This document shows, piece by piece, positions 45,141 through 54,918 of a DNA stretch of 64,000 nucleotides (positions within the stretch are counted from its first letter, which is position 1; every line of letters starts with the position of its first letter). The DNA is from Arthrobacter rhizosphaerae (lineage in GTDB: Bacteria; Actinomycetota; Actinomycetes; Actinomycetales; Micrococcaceae). The notes under the pieces are model-generated. The model was given only the letters and a program-made list of their open reading frames with translations. It was not told the DNA's origin and searched no databases. The stretch spans positions 20,915 through 84,914 of the forward strand of contig NZ_JALLAN010000020.1 of assembly GCF_023062595.1 (NCBI RefSeq), read 5' to 3'. The translations under genes were made by a program, and so were the position numbers.

Positions 45141-45537
45141 TGGTTTCTCCTAGTTGTCTCGTGCCTTGTTGTCCTGTGGTTACTGTTTGTGGATCGTCTG
45201 ATTCAAGGAAGGCCTCCAGGCGGTCCAGGCGGCGCTCCGCAGGAGTCCGGCGGGCGGCGAGCCAGTTCTCCGCAAACCGGAGCGTGCCGGGGACGATGCT
45301 GCAGCTGCGGACCCTGCCGATTTTTTCGGTGCGGATAAGGCCGCAGTTTTCGAGGACCTGAAGGTGCTGCACAATCGCGGGCAGGCTCATGGCAAAAGGT
45401 GTTGCCAGCTCCGAAACCGAAGCTGGACCCTGGCAGAGCCGCACGATGATGGCCCTCCGGGTTGGGTCCGTGAGCGCCTGGAAAACAGAGTCAAGCTGAG
45501 CTCTCCCGGATTCCTCGGCCTGCTGATTGTTAAGCAC
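45133..45537 (-). CDS. ArsR-family transcriptional regulator
   Basis: A 134-residue winged-helix repressor-like protein. The DNA-binding core is VFQALTDPTRRAIIVRL near 18-34 and SLPAIVQHLQVLENCGLI near 51-68. No Cys pair of the metal-sensing type is seen, so it is probably not a metal sensor. It sits first in an operon with the AHSA1 gene. ATG 45537 lies within an AT-rich region with AAGTATGTG upstream on the minus strand. Confidence 0.9.
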   Translation of the reverse strand: MLNNQQAEESGRAQLDSVFQALTDPTRRAIIVRLCQGPASVSELATPFAMSLPAIVQHLQVLENCGLIRTEKIGRVRSCSIVPGTLRFAENWLAARRTPAERRLDRLEAFLESDDPQTVTTGQQGTRQLGETNE

Positions 45538-45601
45538 ATACTTAAGTATCGGCGGAACGTTGCGGATGTCAATAGGTCCCAGCCTCTGCTTAAAGAGAAA
45601 A

Positions 45602-45636
45602 GCGTCCGACGCCGGGAATATCCCGGCGTCGGACGC
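45602..45636. terminator. Strong stem-loop between dps and the ArsR gene
   Basis: A perfect 16-bp GC-rich stem (GCGTCCGACGCCGGGA and its complement) with a 3-base loop ATA. It lies 12 bases past the dps stop on the minus strand and ends that transcript. Confidence 0.85.
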
Positions 45637-45648
45637 TATGACAGCGGA

Positions 45649-46128
45649 CTACTGTGAATCTGGTCGGGTCACGCTGGCGGTTGCCTTCAGGTTCTCGGCG
45701 CCAACCAGCCAGGCGAACTGCTCCAGCTTTTCAATGAATGTATGAAGCAGATCCGCCGTCGTCGGGTCTTCTTCATCCACCTCGTCATGGACTTTGCGCA
45801 TGGTACCCACTGCGGCCTCGAGAGCTGCGACGATCCGGTCGATGGCATCTTTTGTGCTGATCAGGCCTTCCGGAAACTGGGCGAGGTTCGTCGACTCAGA
45901 CACTGTTGCGCTGCGCCCGTCCGGCAGGGCATGGAGCGCCCTCATCCGTTCAGCCATGTCGTCTGCAAACAAGCGTGCTGCATCCACGATTTCATCCAGC
46001 TGAAGGTGAAGATCCCTGAAATTGGTACCCACAATGTTCCAATGGGCCTGCTTTCCCTGGATGTGGAGTTCGATGAGGTCCGCAAGTACTGCCTGCATGT
46101 TGTTGGTCAGGGTAGGTGACGCTTTCAT
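45649..46128 (-). CDS. dps: Dps family DNA-protection/ferritin-like protein
   Basis: A 159-residue four-helix protein that forms a dodecamer storing iron and shielding DNA. The ferroxidase residues lie in HIQGKQAHWNIVG (His) and LHLQLDEIVDAARLFADDMAERM (Asp and Glu; about 39-61), with TADLLHTFIEKLEQFAWLVGA near the C-terminus typical of the fold. AGGAGGAA precedes ATG 46128. It diverges from the agmatine operon. Confidence 0.94.
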   Translation of the reverse strand: MKASPTLTNNMQAVLADLIELHIQGKQAHWNIVGTNFRDLHLQLDEIVDAARLFADDMAERMRALHALPDGRSATVSESTNLAQFPEGLISTKDAIDRIVAALEAAVGTMRKVHDEVDEEDPTTADLLHTFIEKLEQFAWLVGAENLKATASVTRPDSQ

Positions 46129-46224
46129 TGTTCCTCCTGAATGCTCTCAGCCGTATATTCCGGTCCTTCGAAGCTATCCCAGCAGCAGCGCCCGTGCCAG
46201 CGAATCTCGCCTGCGGCTTAAATC

Positions 46225-46243
46225 AAATGAATTTTGTTCATTT
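46225..46243 (+). promoter_or_regulatory. Palindromic operator, copy 1, upstream of the agmatine operon
   Basis: AAATGAA, a 5-base spacer TTTTG, then TTCATTT: a perfect 7-bp inverted repeat. The same half-sites with the same 5-base spacer recur at 46278-46296. The centres are 53 bases apart, about five DNA turns. Confidence 0.7.
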
Positions 46244-46275
46244 TCCCCTTGCCCTATGTTCGAGCTTTGGGGATA

Positions 46276-46298
46276 CTAAATGAACGTCATTCATTTAG
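46276..46298 (+). promoter_or_regulatory. Palindromic operator, copy 2, upstream of the agmatine operon
   Basis: CTAAATGAA, spacer CGTCA, TTCATTTAG: a perfect 9-bp inverted repeat containing the AAATGAA/TTCATTT half-sites of copy 1. It lies 31 bases before the ATG of the first gene, positioned to repress. The form fits a TetR-family repressor; its gene is not in the window. Confidence 0.7.
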
Positions 46299-46329
46299 TG
46301 ACGACCGTCTCACTGGAGAAATCACCACA

Positions 46330-47364
46330 ATGATCGAAATAACCCGCCTCGCGCCCTTGGCTTCACCCGCACGGATGACGCCTTCCACTCGTTCCCCATT
46401 GAGGGTCGGCTTGGTCCAGCACCGCTGGCACTCAAGCCCATCCACCCTTCGGGCGGAACTTGATGAGGGCATCGAACGCGCCGCACGCTTGGGAGCCGCT
46501 GTTGTCTTCCTTCCTGAACTTACTCTTTCCCGCTATCCAGCAGATGTTCTTCCCGAAAACGACCTGACCTGCCCTCACCAAACCCGACCACGGCCGTCCG
46601 ACGCAGCCGAGGACCTCATGACGGGCCCCACCTTCCGCTTTGCCGCTGAGGCCGCTCGGCGACACGGAGTGTGCGTCCACGCCTCGCTCTATCAGCAAGC
46701 GGAGAATCCCGCCGGCTCCGACGACGGCCTCGGCTTGAACACCTCGATCCTGGTGTCCTCCGAAGGAGAACTCCTGGCGCGAACCCATAAGCTGCACATT
46801 CCTGTCACCGCCGGATACTACGAAGACAAGTTCTTCCGCCAAGGCCCGGCCGCACAAGATGCCTACCAGGTCCACTCCCCTGCCGAACTGAGTGGCGCAA
46901 AGTTGGGTATGCCCACATGCTGGGATGAATGGTTTCCCGAACTCGCCAGGCTCTATTCCCTGGGCGGAGCCGAGTTGCTGGTCTACCCGACCGCCATCGG
47001 TTCCGAGCCGCTGTTCCCAGACTTCGACACCCAGCCGTTGTGGCAGCAAGTGATTCTCGGCAACGGAATCGCAAACGGGTTGTTCATGGTAGTTCCGAAC
47101 CGCTGGGGACAGGAAGGAAGCCTGAACTTCTACGGTTCATCGTTCATCTCGGATCCCTACGGCAGGATCCTGGTTCAGGCACCCCGGGATGAATCGGCTG
47201 TGCTGGTAGCCGACCTGGACCTTGACCAGCGCCGGGATTGGCTCACCCTCTTCCCCTTCCTGACCACACGCCGGCCTGACACTTACGGGCGTTTGACCCA
47301 AGCCGTCGATCCATCGGCCCCGCTCGGCGACGAGGCCGCCGCCCCCATGGAGGTGACGGCGTGA
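46330..47364 (+). CDS. Carbon-nitrogen hydrolase, probably N-carbamoylputrescine amidase
   Basis: A 344-residue nitrilase-superfamily enzyme with the catalytic triad visible as Glu in FLPELTLSR, Lys in THKLHIP and Cys in MPTCWDEWFPE. The CWDEWFPE loop is typical of N-carbamoylputrescine amidases. With agmatine deiminase next to it, the pair would convert agmatine to N-carbamoylputrescine and then putrescine. ATG 46330 has GGAG 11 bases ahead; the first 20 residues are poorly conserved, so a start at 46375 is possible. Its stop overlaps the next gene's GTG by 4 bases. Confidence 0.85.
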   Translation: MIEITRLAPLASPARMTPSTRSPLRVGLVQHRWHSSPSTLRAELDEGIERAARLGAAVVFLPELTLSRYPADVLPENDLTCPHQTRPRPSDAAEDLMTGPTFRFAAEAARRHGVCVHASLYQQAENPAGSDDGLGLNTSILVSSEGELLARTHKLHIPVTAGYYEDKFFRQGPAAQDAYQVHSPAELSGAKLGMPTCWDEWFPELARLYSLGGAELLVYPTAIGSEPLFPDFDTQPLWQQVILGNGIANGLFMVVPNRWGQEGSLNFYGSSFISDPYGRILVQAPRDESAVLVADLDLDQRRDWLTLFPFLTTRRPDTYGRLTQAVDPSAPLGDEAAAPMEVTA

Positions 47365-48401
47365 CGTCGTGGCGGATGCCCTCTGAAACTGAGGAGCAAG
47401 ATCGGATCTGGATGGCCTTCCCCACCGGCGGCTATACGCTCGGGGACGGCCCGGAGGCCGCCCACTCCGCACGTAAAACCTGGTCAGCGGTGGCCAACGC
47501 AGCCGTCGGATTTGAGCCTGTCACCATGCTGGTTAACCCTTCCGACGTCGGCATCGCCGCTCACTATCTGGACCCGACCGTCGAGGTGCTCACGGCAGAT
47601 CTCAATGACGCATGGATGCGTGATATCGGTCCGACATTCGTCCTCGACAACCGTGGCCACCTTGGCGCCGTGGACTGGGTCTTCAACGGCTGGGGCGCGC
47701 AGGAGTGGGCACGCTGGGACAAGGACGCATTGATAGCCGGTGAAATTGCCGGAAAGTCAGGCGCTGAACATGTTCTCTCACGGCTGGTCAACGAGGGCGG
47801 CGGAATCCAGGTGGACGGGCAGGGAACCGTTCTGGTCACCGAGACAGTTCAGCTCGATCCCGCCCGCAACCCTGGCTGGGACAAAGCGGAGATTGAAACG
47901 GAACTTGGCAGAACCATCGGCGCTACCCACGTGATCTGGCTTCCCCGCGGCCTGACAAGGGACTCCGAACGCTTCGGGACCCGCGGCCACGTGGACATTG
48001 TTGCGGCCATTCCCGCACCGGGAAAGCTTCTGGTCCACTCCCAGCAGAACCCCGAACACCCCGACTTCGAGGTATCGCAGGAGATCATCGATTTTCTGCA
48101 CACCACGAGGGATTCTGCGGGACGTGAATGGGAAATCACGGAGGTCCCGGCCCCTGCTGTCCTCATCGACGACGAGGGTTTTGTGGATTACTCCTACATC
48201 AACCATCTGGTGGTCAATGGCGGAGTCATCGCATGCAGCTTCGAGGATGCCATGGATGAGAAAGCACTGCGCATCCTCGCCGACGCTTACCCCGGACGCC
48301 GCCTCGTCAGCGTCGACGCCCGCGAACTCTTTGCCCGCGGCGGCGGCATCCACTGCATTACCCAACAGCAGCCTGCTGCCTTCCAGAAAGGGCTCTCATG
48401 A
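47361..48401 (+). CDS. aguA: Agmatine deiminase
   Basis: A 346-residue amidinotransferase-fold enzyme hydrolysing agmatine to N-carbamoylputrescine and ammonia. Family marks are MPSETEEQDRIWMAFP near the start, WMRDIGPTFV near 84-93, and GGGIHCITQQQP with the catalytic Cys332. GTG 47361-47363 overlaps the upstream stop, and its own stop overlaps the permease ATG, both as 4-base overlaps. A protein-arginine deiminase role is unlikely for this size and lack of signal peptide. Confidence 0.93.
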   Translation: MTSWRMPSETEEQDRIWMAFPTGGYTLGDGPEAAHSARKTWSAVANAAVGFEPVTMLVNPSDVGIAAHYLDPTVEVLTADLNDAWMRDIGPTFVLDNRGHLGAVDWVFNGWGAQEWARWDKDALIAGEIAGKSGAEHVLSRLVNEGGGIQVDGQGTVLVTETVQLDPARNPGWDKAEIETELGRTIGATHVIWLPRGLTRDSERFGTRGHVDIVAAIPAPGKLLVHSQQNPEHPDFEVSQEIIDFLHTTRDSAGREWEITEVPAPAVLIDDEGFVDYSYINHLVVNGGVIACSFEDAMDEKALRILADAYPGRRLVSVDARELFARGGGIHCITQQQPAAFQKGLS

Positions 48402-49945
48402 GTCAGACAGTTCAGCGCCATGAGGATTCCGCTACCGGCGGGCCCTCCTCCGCTCACGGTATCTCCGGCAAAGGCCTGAAAGGCGGCCAGCTTGGCCTCC
48501 TTGCCGTCGTGGTCCTTGGCATCTCTACCATCGCCCCGGCCTACACCCTTACCAGCGCCTTGGGCCCCACGATCGGTGAAGTAGGGCTGCAGTTGCCCGT
48601 CATTTTCCTCATCGGCTTCATTCCGATGATCCTGGTATCGCTTGCCTACCGCGAACTCAACGCGGACTCCCCCGACAGCGGGACCACCTTCACCTGGGTG
48701 ACCAAAGCCTTCGGGCCGTGGGTTGGCTGGATGGGTGGCTGGGGCCTGCTGGCAGCCAACATTATTGTGCTTTCCAACCTTGCGGGTGTGGCGGTGGACT
48801 TCTTCTACCTGTTCCTCTCGCAACTGACCGGCAATGCCGAGCTGGCTGACCTGGCCGCAAACAAGCCCCTGAACGTGATCACCTGTTTTGCCTTTGTGGC
48901 TCTGGCCGTCTGGGTCAGCTACCGGGGACTTCACACCACGAAGATCGTCCAGTACGGGCTGGTCGGATTCCAGTTGCTGGTACTGGGACTCTTTGTAGCC
49001 ATGGCGTTTGCTAACTGGTCCGCGTCAGAGACTTCCATCCCCTTCAGCTGGGAGTGGTTCGACATCACCAAAATCGAGACTTTCGGCCAGATTGCGGCCG
49101 GGATCTCGCTGTCGATTTTCGTCTATTGGGGCTGGGATGTATGCCTCACGGTCAATGAAGAGACCACCAACGGCAAAAAGACGGCGGGCGTCGCCGGCAC
49201 CCTGACCGCCGTCGTCGTCCTGGGCATTTACCTCATGGTGACCATCGCCACCATGATGTTCGCCGGGGTAGGCACCGAAGGATTGGGCCTGAACAATGAG
49301 GAGAACCACGCGAACATCTTTACCGCACTGGCTTCACCCATCATGGGACCGCTGGCCATCCTGATGTCCCTTGCGGTCCTGTCCAGCTCCGCCGCATCGC
49401 TGCAGTCAACGTTCACCTCGCCCTCACGGAGCCTGCTGGCCATGGCTCATTACGGCGCTTTGCCTAAGCCTTTCCGGCGCATGACCAAGTTCGCAACGCC
49501 TGGTTTCGCCATCTTTGCGGCAGGCATTCTCTCGGCGGGTTTCTACGCCGTGATGCACGTGATCAGCGAAAACGTCCTCAACGACACCATCCTCGCCCTT
49601 GGCCTGATGATCTGCTTCTACTACGGCCTGACGGCGATTGCCTGCGCGTGGTACTTCCGTCAGAGTGTCCTCAGCAGTGCCCGCAACTTCCTGCTCCGCC
49701 TGGTCTGCCCGCTTCTTGGCGGAGTCGGCTTGTTCGTCGTGTTCTTCCAGACGGCCGTGGACAGCTGGGCGCCTGAATTCGGCAGCGGATCCGAAGTCTT
49801 CGGCGTCGGACTCGTCTTTGTCCTTGGCATCGGCATCCTGGCCATGGGCGCAGTGTTCATGGTCATCATGGCAAAGTTACGTCCCGGATTCTTCAGAGGC
49901 GAAACCATCCGCCGGGACACCCCCGCGCTGATCGTTCCGGAGTAG
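48398..49945 (+). CDS. APC-superfamily amino acid/polyamine permease
   Basis: A 515-residue transporter with about 12 transmembrane segments beginning LLAVVVLGISTIAPAYTL (about 34-51), where the unwound helix 1 of the APC fold lies. A cytosolic N-terminus of about 30 residues precedes it. It closes the agmatine operon, so agmatine or putrescine is the likely substrate, though direction (uptake or exchange) cannot be told. Confidence 0.9.
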   Translation: MSQTVQRHEDSATGGPSSAHGISGKGLKGGQLGLLAVVVLGISTIAPAYTLTSALGPTIGEVGLQLPVIFLIGFIPMILVSLAYRELNADSPDSGTTFTWVTKAFGPWVGWMGGWGLLAANIIVLSNLAGVAVDFFYLFLSQLTGNAELADLAANKPLNVITCFAFVALAVWVSYRGLHTTKIVQYGLVGFQLLVLGLFVAMAFANWSASETSIPFSWEWFDITKIETFGQIAAGISLSIFVYWGWDVCLTVNEETTNGKKTAGVAGTLTAVVVLGIYLMVTIATMMFAGVGTEGLGLNNEENHANIFTALASPIMGPLAILMSLAVLSSSAASLQSTFTSPSRSLLAMAHYGALPKPFRRMTKFATPGFAIFAAGILSAGFYAVMHVISENVLNDTILALGLMICFYYGLTAIACAWYFRQSVLSSARNFLLRLVCPLLGGVGLFVVFFQTAVDSWAPEFGSGSEVFGVGLVFVLGIGILAMGAVFMVIMAKLRPGFFRGETIRRDTPALIVPE

Positions 49946-49974
49946 GGATCGTTCGCGAATCAGAACGGCCGACG

Positions 49975-50008
49975 ACGAGCCCTGGCAGGATTACCCGCCA
50001 GGGCTCGT
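49975..50008 (+). terminator. Terminator of the agmatine operon
   Basis: A perfect 12-bp stem (ACGAGCCCTGGC and its complement) with a 10-base loop, followed by TGTGG. It lies 29 bases past the permease stop, just before the convergent gene ends. Confidence 0.8.
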
Positions 50009-50043
50009 TGTGGTTATGAGTTAGTCAGCAGTCGCCTTATCGG

Positions 50044-50589
50044 TCACCAGAAGTGCGCGACGTCGACGACAAGGCGGGAGCCGGTTCCCGGACCGTCCAG
50101 GGTGAAGACGCGGAACGGAAGCCGTGCACGCACACCCAGGCCGATACTCGTGGAGCCTTCAAAGCTTCCGGCGTACACAACCTGCCGGAAGGTCTGGTAG
50201 CCAGAGACGTTGGAGAGCTCAGCCTTGGCTGCCGGGTTGTATGTCAGGTTCCCGTTATGGTCATGATCCGGAGCCCTGACAACCGCCTGAATCTTCGCGC
50301 CGCCTTTGGTAGGAATCGTGAAGCCGGAGCCGTCCTGGGTTATGTCCGTGACGTAGCTGACGTGATAACCGGCGGCAGGACCGTTGAGATCAATAACCAA
50401 GCGGTCAAAACAGTAGTGCTGCCCGGTCCGGACGTTAGTGACAGATGCTCTGCTTGCGGCGTCGCTGGTTTCGGCCATCGAGCCCCACACCTGCCCACAA
50501 TAAGCGGCAGCCGAGGCAGGCCCCGGTGCCAATAGGCCTAGCCCAGCTGCCATGAGAATGGCAACGAGCCACACGTGAATTTTCTTCAT
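50044..50589 (-). CDS. Secreted AMIN-like domain protein
   Basis: A 181-residue exported protein. A signal peptide (KKIHVWLVAILMAAGLGLL, cleavage near ASA about residue 28) precedes a beta-rich domain with two Cys near the start (AYCGQ, YCFDR). The segment FDRLVIDLNGPAAGYHVSYV and the end GSRLVVDVAHFW resemble the actinobacterial AMIN-like family, which may bind cell-wall sugar. ATG 50587-50589 follows GAGGGGGTG; a GTG three codons earlier is also possible. Function is unproven. Confidence 0.75.
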   Translation of the reverse strand: MKKIHVWLVAILMAAGLGLLAPGPASAAAYCGQVWGSMAETSDAASRASVTNVRTGQHYCFDRLVIDLNGPAAGYHVSYVTDITQDGSGFTIPTKGGAKIQAVVRAPDHDHNGNLTYNPAAKAELSNVSGYQTFRQVVYAGSFEGSTSIGLGVRARLPFRVFTLDGPGTGSRLVVDVAHFW

Positions 50590-50885
50590 TTGGGCCACCC
50601 CCTCGAGTGAATTGGATACCTCAAGCGTAGGAGCGGAATGGCTGCCAGCCGAGGGATGTATCCGCTTCGGCGCCTAACCGTTAACCGCGGGTTTTCCTGA
50701 TCACAAGCCTGTGATGAACCGGGCGTTTTAGGGCCTCTGTGCCCCTTCCCCACCTGCCTTTACGACCGTTTTCGTTACCTCGAATAACGACGACAAAGCG
50801 CCGGCGTCCCCGATGGGACGGCCGGCGCTTGTTCTTCTTGTTGTTTAGTTTGGAGAGGTGTACTCCGTGACCGCCGTTTGGGGCT
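50590..50885. other. Intergenic region before the DUF4193 terminator
   Basis: About 296 bases between two minus-strand genes. The half near 50590-50700 should hold the promoter of the secreted protein gene. The other end carries the DUF4193 terminator (50796-50830). I see no further gene. Confidence 0.5.
50796..50830 (-). terminator. Terminator of the DUF4193 gene
   Basis: AAGCGCCGGC (50796-50805) pairs with GCCGGCGCTT (50821-50830), extended inward by GTCCC/GGGAC with a single bulged G; loop CGAT. On the minus strand TTTGTCG follows. Confidence 0.8.
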
Positions 50886-51191
50886 TCAGCCTTCGCAGTC
50901 GCGGCAGTACTTCATGCCGTTCTTTTCACGGGCAACCTGGGACCTGTGACGGACCAGGAAGCAGGACGAGCAGGTGAATTCATCCGACTGCTCGGGAACA
51001 ACAACGACCATCAGTTCTTCGCCGGAGAGATCAGCGCCGGGAAGGTCGATGCCCTCAGCCGTATCATTCTCGTCGACGTCGATCACAGCGGTCTGTGCGC
51101 CGCCGCCACGAGATGCCTGAAGGGCCTCCAGCGATTCAGCGGGGGACTCTTCTTCTGTCTTATTGCGTGGGGCGTCGTAATCGGTAGCCAT
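50886..51191 (-). CDS. DUF4193 zinc-ribbon-like protein
   Basis: A 101-residue protein starting MATDYDAPRNK, the conserved start of this actinobacterial family. Its N-terminal half is acidic and disordered-looking. The C-terminal half has two CxxC pairs (FTCSSC and YCRDC) spaced like a small zinc ribbon. Function is unknown; such proteins are abundant housekeeping-like factors in actinobacteria. A GTG four codons upstream is possible but not conserved. Confidence 0.88.
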   Translation of the reverse strand: MATDYDAPRNKTEEESPAESLEALQASRGGGAQTAVIDVDENDTAEGIDLPGADLSGEELMVVVVPEQSDEFTCSSCFLVRHRSQVAREKNGMKYCRDCEG

Positions 51192-51367
51192 AGCGGGGTT
51201 CACTTTCGTTGCTGCGCAGCGCCATTTCAGGCACCTCAGTGAAGCAGTTTAGGCCATTATCACGTGAGTTGAAGAAAAGTGTGTTCAACCCAACAAATTA
51301 CGTCGGCAGAAGACACCTGAGACGCGGCGCCGGGCACTGAACAAGCAACGACTCTCACCTCGGACGG

Positions 51368-51580
51368 TCACTCCTCAGGAGCACCGACCGCTGCTTCATG
51401 GGCCTTCCTGGCATGGTCCCCAGCCAGCGACACACCGCTGAGCGCCGGCAACCACGCCCAGCGGGTGACGTCGGCCAGTTCCGCATAAGACCTGCCTTCC
51501 GTCAGGGGTCCTGACTGGGCCGGCAGCTGAAACCAGGACCACAGCCATGACCGGATACCCGGCAGCGTCAAGTTCGTCAT
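51368..51580 (-). CDS. Small hypothetical protein
   Basis: A 70-residue reading frame with ATG 51578-51580 and only a weak GGAC ahead. Its sequence is hydrophobic at the start (IRSWLWSWFQLP) and otherwise plain. I do not recognise a family. It lies between DUF4193 and the 51718 gene with some spacing, so it may be real or chance. Confidence 0.35.
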   Translation of the reverse strand: MTNLTLPGIRSWLWSWFQLPAQSGPLTEGRSYAELADVTRWAWLPALSGVSLAGDHARKAHEAAVGAPEE

Positions 51581-51717
51581 GCTGTCCAAACTAGGGCCGA
51601 ATTATTGTCGGGACGTTTCCGCACCATCTCCCCGGGGTTACATCCCCGCACCACAGGTTTAGCCTTGGATTACGGACTCGAACTGCAACACCCATAGGGA
51701 GAGCTGGAGGCAAAGTC

Positions 51718-52065
51718 ATGGCCGTCAAACTGAACAGGAAGGCGCTTGAGCACGCGCGGAGCCTTATCAAGAAGGGGAAAGTCCATCGGGATATCCGTGA
51801 CGACTGGAGCGAGCATGCGCCTTCCACTGATGATGAAAACCAATTTCTGGACAAGCACGGTTTTGACGATTTCGCGAAATGGCATCTGGGAATTGACGAC
51901 GCGAAATCCGAGGGCACGAAAGGCAGTGTCAGCTTTCCCTTCGGCGACTTCAAGAAAGCCCACCGTTGCGCGATCATTTCCCTGGAGAGCCGCGCCGCGC
52001 AGTACGACCACGATGACATCGCCAAAGCCGCGAAAGAGCTGCTTGAGCTGATCGACGCAGAGTAA
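51718..52065 (+). CDS. Conserved hypothetical protein (AVKLNRKAL family)
   Basis: A 115-residue cytosolic protein. GGAGCTGGAGG before the ATG is a good ribosome site. Conserved-looking segments are WSEHAPSTDDENQFLDKHGF near 30-50, KWHLGID near 54-60, SFPFGDFKKAHRC near 72-84 and AAQYDHDDIAKAAKELLELID near the end. I recall close relatives across many bacteria with no known function. The His/Cys and Asp content might bind metal, but that is a guess. Confidence 0.78.
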   Translation: MAVKLNRKALEHARSLIKKGKVHRDIRDDWSEHAPSTDDENQFLDKHGFDDFAKWHLGIDDAKSEGTKGSVSFPFGDFKKAHRCAIISLESRAAQYDHDDIAKAAKELLELIDAE

Positions 52066-52072
52066 GAATGTG

Positions 52073-52146
52073 AGCCCCCTGTCGGATTCGAACCGACGAC
52101 CCCCGCTTTACAAGAGCGGTGCTCTGGCCAACTGAGCTAAGGAGGC
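52073..52146 (-). tRNA. tRNA-Thr (anticodon TGT)
   Basis: On the minus strand the acceptor GCCTCCT pairs with AGGGGGC. The D-loop TAGCTCAGTTGGCCAGAGCA, the anticodon stem CCGCT/AGCGG with loop CTTGTAA (anticodon TGT), and the T-loop GGTTCGAATCC are all present. The 3' CCA is not encoded. Confidence 0.96.
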
Positions 52147-52275
52147 GTTGCGCCGTCACAATCGACAGGCCGTCAGAAACAGTCCATCCATTCGGCGCTA
52201 GACAAGGTTATCCCACGGACGGGCTGCAGGTAAAAACGGAGCCGGCGTTGGGCTCAAGAATGTGGGACTTAAACA

Positions 52276-52313
52276 AAAGGCCCGGCTCCGGAAGGTTCCG
52301 AAGCCGGGCCTTT
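52276..52313 (-). terminator. Terminator of the thiol oxidoreductase gene
   Basis: AAAGGCCCGGCT, then CGGAA, pairs with TTCCG and AGCCGGGCCTTT around the loop GG, with one mismatch. On the minus strand TTTTGTTT follows, a typical intrinsic terminator. Confidence 0.9.
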
Positions 52314-52346
52314 GCCCGGGCGACTGCGGGATGAGAATCCCCCTGG

Positions 52347-53249
52347 TCAGCCCTTGGCGTCAATCGCTGTCTGGACGAACGGGATGAAGTCGATGTTCGC
52401 GCTGTCACCCGTGCCCCACTGCTTACCGTCCACAAATGCGGTCGGAGTTCCACTGACCCCTGTTGCTGCGGCGGCCTGGGTGGAGTACTTCACATAGGGA
52501 CGGAAGGTTTTGTTGTCAACGCAACTGTCGATGTTCTTTGCCCCCGCCTCGGTAGCGAGCTTCTTCAGTTCGTTGTCAGAGAGGCCAGATCCACCTTCTT
52601 TGGGCTGCTTCTCGAAGAGTGTGTTGAGGAAGTCCGCATACTTCTCAGGGGACTCGTTGACTACGCAGGCGGCAGCATTGGCTGCGCGTGAGGAATAGTT
52701 GGTGGTCGACTTGTTGTCCAGGAAGCCCAGGGGACGGTACTCCAGGGTGATCTTGCCTTCGTTCCGGAGCTTGGTGAGCTCGGCTCCGTAGGTGTCCTCA
52801 AACCTCTTGCACACCGGGCAGATGAAGTCGATGTAGACCACAACTTTCACGGGCTTACCTGCTTCTGCGTCAGCTCCCGGAGCCTTGACTTCCGTCGGCG
52901 GGGTGGCTGGGGCGGCAGGGATGTCAGCAATATTGACGGTCGCGGGGTCTGTCTTCGCCACTTCAGTATTGGCCAGCAAGGTAACGCCGCCGTTAACGTT
53001 TGCATTTGTAGGGACTGGCCCCTGGTCTGCGATGGGCGCGTTTCTTTGGGCCTCGTCCCGCATCGTGGTCGTGACCACAAGGGCGATCGCAGCCAGAACA
53101 GCCACAACGGCAACGACGATGCCCCAGCCGATCAGCAGGCGATTGCGTTTGTCTTTCGCCAACTGTGCCTCACGGATCTTGCGGGCATTCTCGCGCGCCT
53201 CAGCAGTGCGTTCTGCCTTGGACTTCCGGACTTCGTTTGCGGGGCTCAT
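52347..53249 (-). CDS. Membrane-anchored DsbA-family thiol-disulfide oxidoreductase
   Basis: A 300-residue protein with a basic coiled cytosolic tail (about 1-36), a transmembrane helix (about 38-60), a linker, and an extracellular thioredoxin-like DsbA domain. The active site is CPVC (Cys144 and Cys147) within VVYIDFICPVCKRFEDTYG (read in parts), and the cis-Pro loop is SGTPTAFVDG. It probably forms or shuffles disulfides in exported proteins. A second Cys pair (AACVV, SCVDN) could form a structural disulfide. No DsbB/VKOR partner is adjacent. Confidence 0.9.
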   Translation of the reverse strand: MSPANEVRKSKAERTAEARENARKIREAQLAKDKRNRLLIGWGIVVAVVAVLAAIALVVTTTMRDEAQRNAPIADQGPVPTNANVNGGVTLLANTEVAKTDPATVNIADIPAAPATPPTEVKAPGADAEAGKPVKVVVYIDFICPVCKRFEDTYGAELTKLRNEGKITLEYRPLGFLDNKSTTNYSSRAANAAACVVNESPEKYADFLNTLFEKQPKEGGSGLSDNELKKLATEAGAKNIDSCVDNKTFRPYVKYSTQAAAATGVSGTPTAFVDGKQWGTGDSANIDFIPFVQTAIDAKG

Positions 53250-53427
53250 TAAGTTCCTCGTGTCGATCGGGTCCGGGGACCACCCGGTTACAACTTCACC
53301 ATTTTAGGCGAGAAAGCTGGGAGCTTGCACTTTCAAGTTTCTCCTCCACGTTCCCAACGGACGAATAGCTCCGAAGATTCCGTGCAAGTAGGGTGGATTT
53401 GAGCCACAACAACCCCAGGGAGCACCA

Positions 53428-54907
<1,480 letters not shown>

Positions 54908-54918
<11 letters not shown>

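Noticed and set aside
52073..52146. tRNA-Thr as an integration (att) site
   Set aside because: There is no integrase and no repeated 3' tRNA end nearby.
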